Assembly: GCA_963969345.1 (NCBI GenBank)
Contig: OZ017770.1
Location: 6,147,246 to 6,211,245 of the forward strand
Length of the DNA: 64,000 nucleotides
Direction of reading: 5' to 3'
Source of the DNA: Turbatrix aceti
Taxonomy: Eukaryota; Nematoda; Chromadorea; Rhabditida; Panagrolaimidae
A program made the position numbers and the translations under genes. The first letter of the stretch is position 1, and each line of letters begins with the position of its first letter. A model generated the notes under the pieces. That model did no database searches. It was not told the origin of the DNA and worked only from the letters and a program-made list of their open reading frames with translations. Shown here piece by piece: positions 62,443 to 64,000 of the stretch.

Positions 62443-64000
62443 ATGCTCGCTTCTCTGAGGCATTTTTCTGTTATTTTATTATTACTAACTGTCGCTGATT
62501 GTGGTTACGGTATTGCCGATAATGACCTGGCGAAGAGTAAGCATTGATTTTGGTTTTAAGCCGAAATATATTTTTTTAGCCTGTCGTCCAATTAATAGGC
62601 CTGTAGACGTGCTGTTTATCATAGATGGATCAGGGAGCGTTGTTGGCAATACTTTCGACATGCAACTCAACATGCTGCAACACGTCGTCAATTTGGCCAA
62701 TGTCAACGAAAACAGCACCCAGATTGCTGTCATTCAGTATTCTTCGTACACTTTTGTTGAAATGAATTTCAATACCTATCATGTAATAAGAATATTTTTG
62801 TTTCTATTAAAAATGTTTTGTTTTTTTTCAGAACAAGGATGATATCAGCAAAGCCGTCAAACTGATTCGACACAAATCGGGCACTACAAAAACCGGCAAG
62901 GCACTTGAAAAAGCATATCAGCTGTTCACAGATCCCAATACCGGAGCCCGAAGAATGGAAGACGTTGCTCGGGTTGCAATTGTTGTCTCCGACGGGCATT
63001 CTCACGACGACCCAGTTCCAAAAGCAAATCGTCTGCGTAGTTTGGGTGTTAGCATACTCGCTCTGGGCATCGGTCCTCACATCGCCGTCAGAGAACTCAA
63101 GCAGATCACCGCCAACCCTGAAATGGTCTTCAGCAACCTCACGCTGGATTCTGAAATCAAAAGATTCACCACGACCTTTAAAAACTTGGCTATCGGAGAA
63201 GAATGCGCTTTTGCAAAGAGTCCCGATGGCGCAGAAATCACCTGCGACAGTGACTCTTTTTCAGTGAGCGTTCTCACTGAAAACCCATTTGAAGGACGAC
63301 TTTTTGTCGAGGGAGAATTTCAAAACTCCAACTGCAGTGCGTCATCTACGTCAACGGAAGTCACGTTGAAGGCCAAATTCTCAGAATGCAACGCTGGACC
63401 CCAGTTCACAGTGAATCCCGAAGGATTCTTTTTTGAATCCAAAGTCATCCTTCAATTCCATCCGTTTTACAGCACCGCAATGGATAAAACCTTTGCAGTA
63501 AAATGTTTCTACCCAGTGAAAAAATCTCAAGTAGATGATAACACCGTCGCAAAAATGCAATCCCTTATGTATGCTTTTTTTTCAACATTCCTTGCATAAA
63601 AAGTCAATCATTTTTTAGCCAGGAAATGCCCCCCTGTTCATATTCTATCAAAAAAAGTGAGTCAACCGAAGAATGCGGTAACACGAATGTATTGAGCGTC
63701 GGTGACAAAGTGATTCACAGCTGGAGCTGCCAACCAAACATGTTTGATGCTTATCACTCGATTTTGATTCACAGTTGCTCTCTAAAAGACGCCAAATACG
63801 GTCAAAGTCAACTGCTCATCGATGAACAAGGGTGATTTTTTTAAAAATACGTTAAACGTACAGAGAATAACAATATTTTAGGTGCTCGTTGGATGAATCC
63901 ATTATACAGACACCGGTCTATGATAATCCGTTCACCGCGAGCAGTCAGGCGATCGTCGTCATGCATCCCGACGAACCGCTTGTCAAGCTGCGATGTGCAG
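62443..64000 (+). CDS. CUT-6-like cuticlin: VWA plus ZP domain (3' end outside window)
   Basis: Exons 62443-62536, 62580-62782, 62832-63568, 63619-63831 and 63882 to beyond 64000. A signal peptide (MLASLRHFSVILLLLTVADC) is followed by a von Willebrand A domain with the MIDAS motif DGSGS and ALGIGPHIAVRELKQI. A zona pellucida domain begins near EITCDSDSFSVSVL and continues with GCSLDES and VKLRC at the window edge. VWA followed by ZP is the layout of the nematode cuticlin CUT-6, a component of the lateral cuticle. The gene starts 197 bp after the stop of the Ig gene. Because the window ends inside the ZP domain, the furin site and membrane anchor are not visible. Confidence 0.9.

Overview
The window reads as nuclear DNA of a nematode. 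Introns are mostly 45-60 bp and end in T-rich TTTCAG/TTTTAG acceptors. Several genes have an unpaired acceptor a few bases before the ATG, as expected for spliced-leader addition. The gene content also fits: a VWA+ZP cuticlin, Kunitz/lustrin cysteine-rich secreted proteins, a zig/dpr-type Ig protein, an atypical LGC channel and an UNC-78 type WD-repeat protein. I cannot name the species from sequence alone.

Layout. 1-1 kb: a partial acidic protein (-) head-to-head with a nucleoredoxin-like thioredoxin (+). 3.6-8.1 kb: a Caspr/neurexin-IV-type adhesion receptor (+). 8.5-11.4 kb: a degenerate inverted copy of a RAD54B-type helicase gene (-), interrupted by a 358-bp hAT-type element. 12.2-14.2 kb: a Kunitz/lustrin secreted protein (-). 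14.8-16.9 kb: a polypeptide GalNAc-transferase (+). 18.6-21.9 kb: a PRELI/CRAL-TRIO/GOLD lipid-transfer protein (+). 23.1-26.9 kb: an inward-rectifier K+ channel and a Cys-loop channel (+). 27.0-29.1 kb: CPT2 (-). 29.6-31.4 kb: a forkhead factor (-). 34.2-35.7 kb: a SPEF1/CLAMP calponin-homology protein (-). 36.8-38.9 kb: WDR1/AIP1 (-). 40.6-42.8 kb: an R3HCC1L-like protein (-). 44.6-45.7 kb: a mitochondrial glutamate carrier (-). 46.3-49.7 kb: TMEM135 followed closely by METTL25B (+). 50.7-51.2 kb: a small secreted cysteine-rich protein (-). 51.6-54.1 kb: the intact RAD54B-like gene (+). 54.4-57.0 kb: CDK5RAP1 (-) and HSCB (+) in a divergent pair. 57.1-58.5 kb: a HutF-type amidohydrolase (-). 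61.1-62.2 kb: an Ig-superfamily GPI-type protein (+). 62.4-64.0 kb: a CUT-6-like VWA/ZP cuticlin, cut by the window end.

Themes. Several neighbours serve mitochondria (CPT2, glutamate carrier, CDK5RAP1, HSCB, possibly TMEM135). HSCB builds Fe-S clusters, while CDK5RAP1, transcribed away from it across about 150 bp, is an Fe-S enzyme. TMEM135/METTL25B, and less surely the Ig protein/CUT-6 pair, have operon-like spacing. The most unusual feature is the second RAD54B copy. Every exon is still open, but all the helicase motifs I can recognise are lost, and the pair forms a 3-kb inverted repeat around about 40 kb of single-copy genes.

Exon joins were worked out by hand from reading frame, splice signals and known family domains. 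No alignment or RNA evidence was available.
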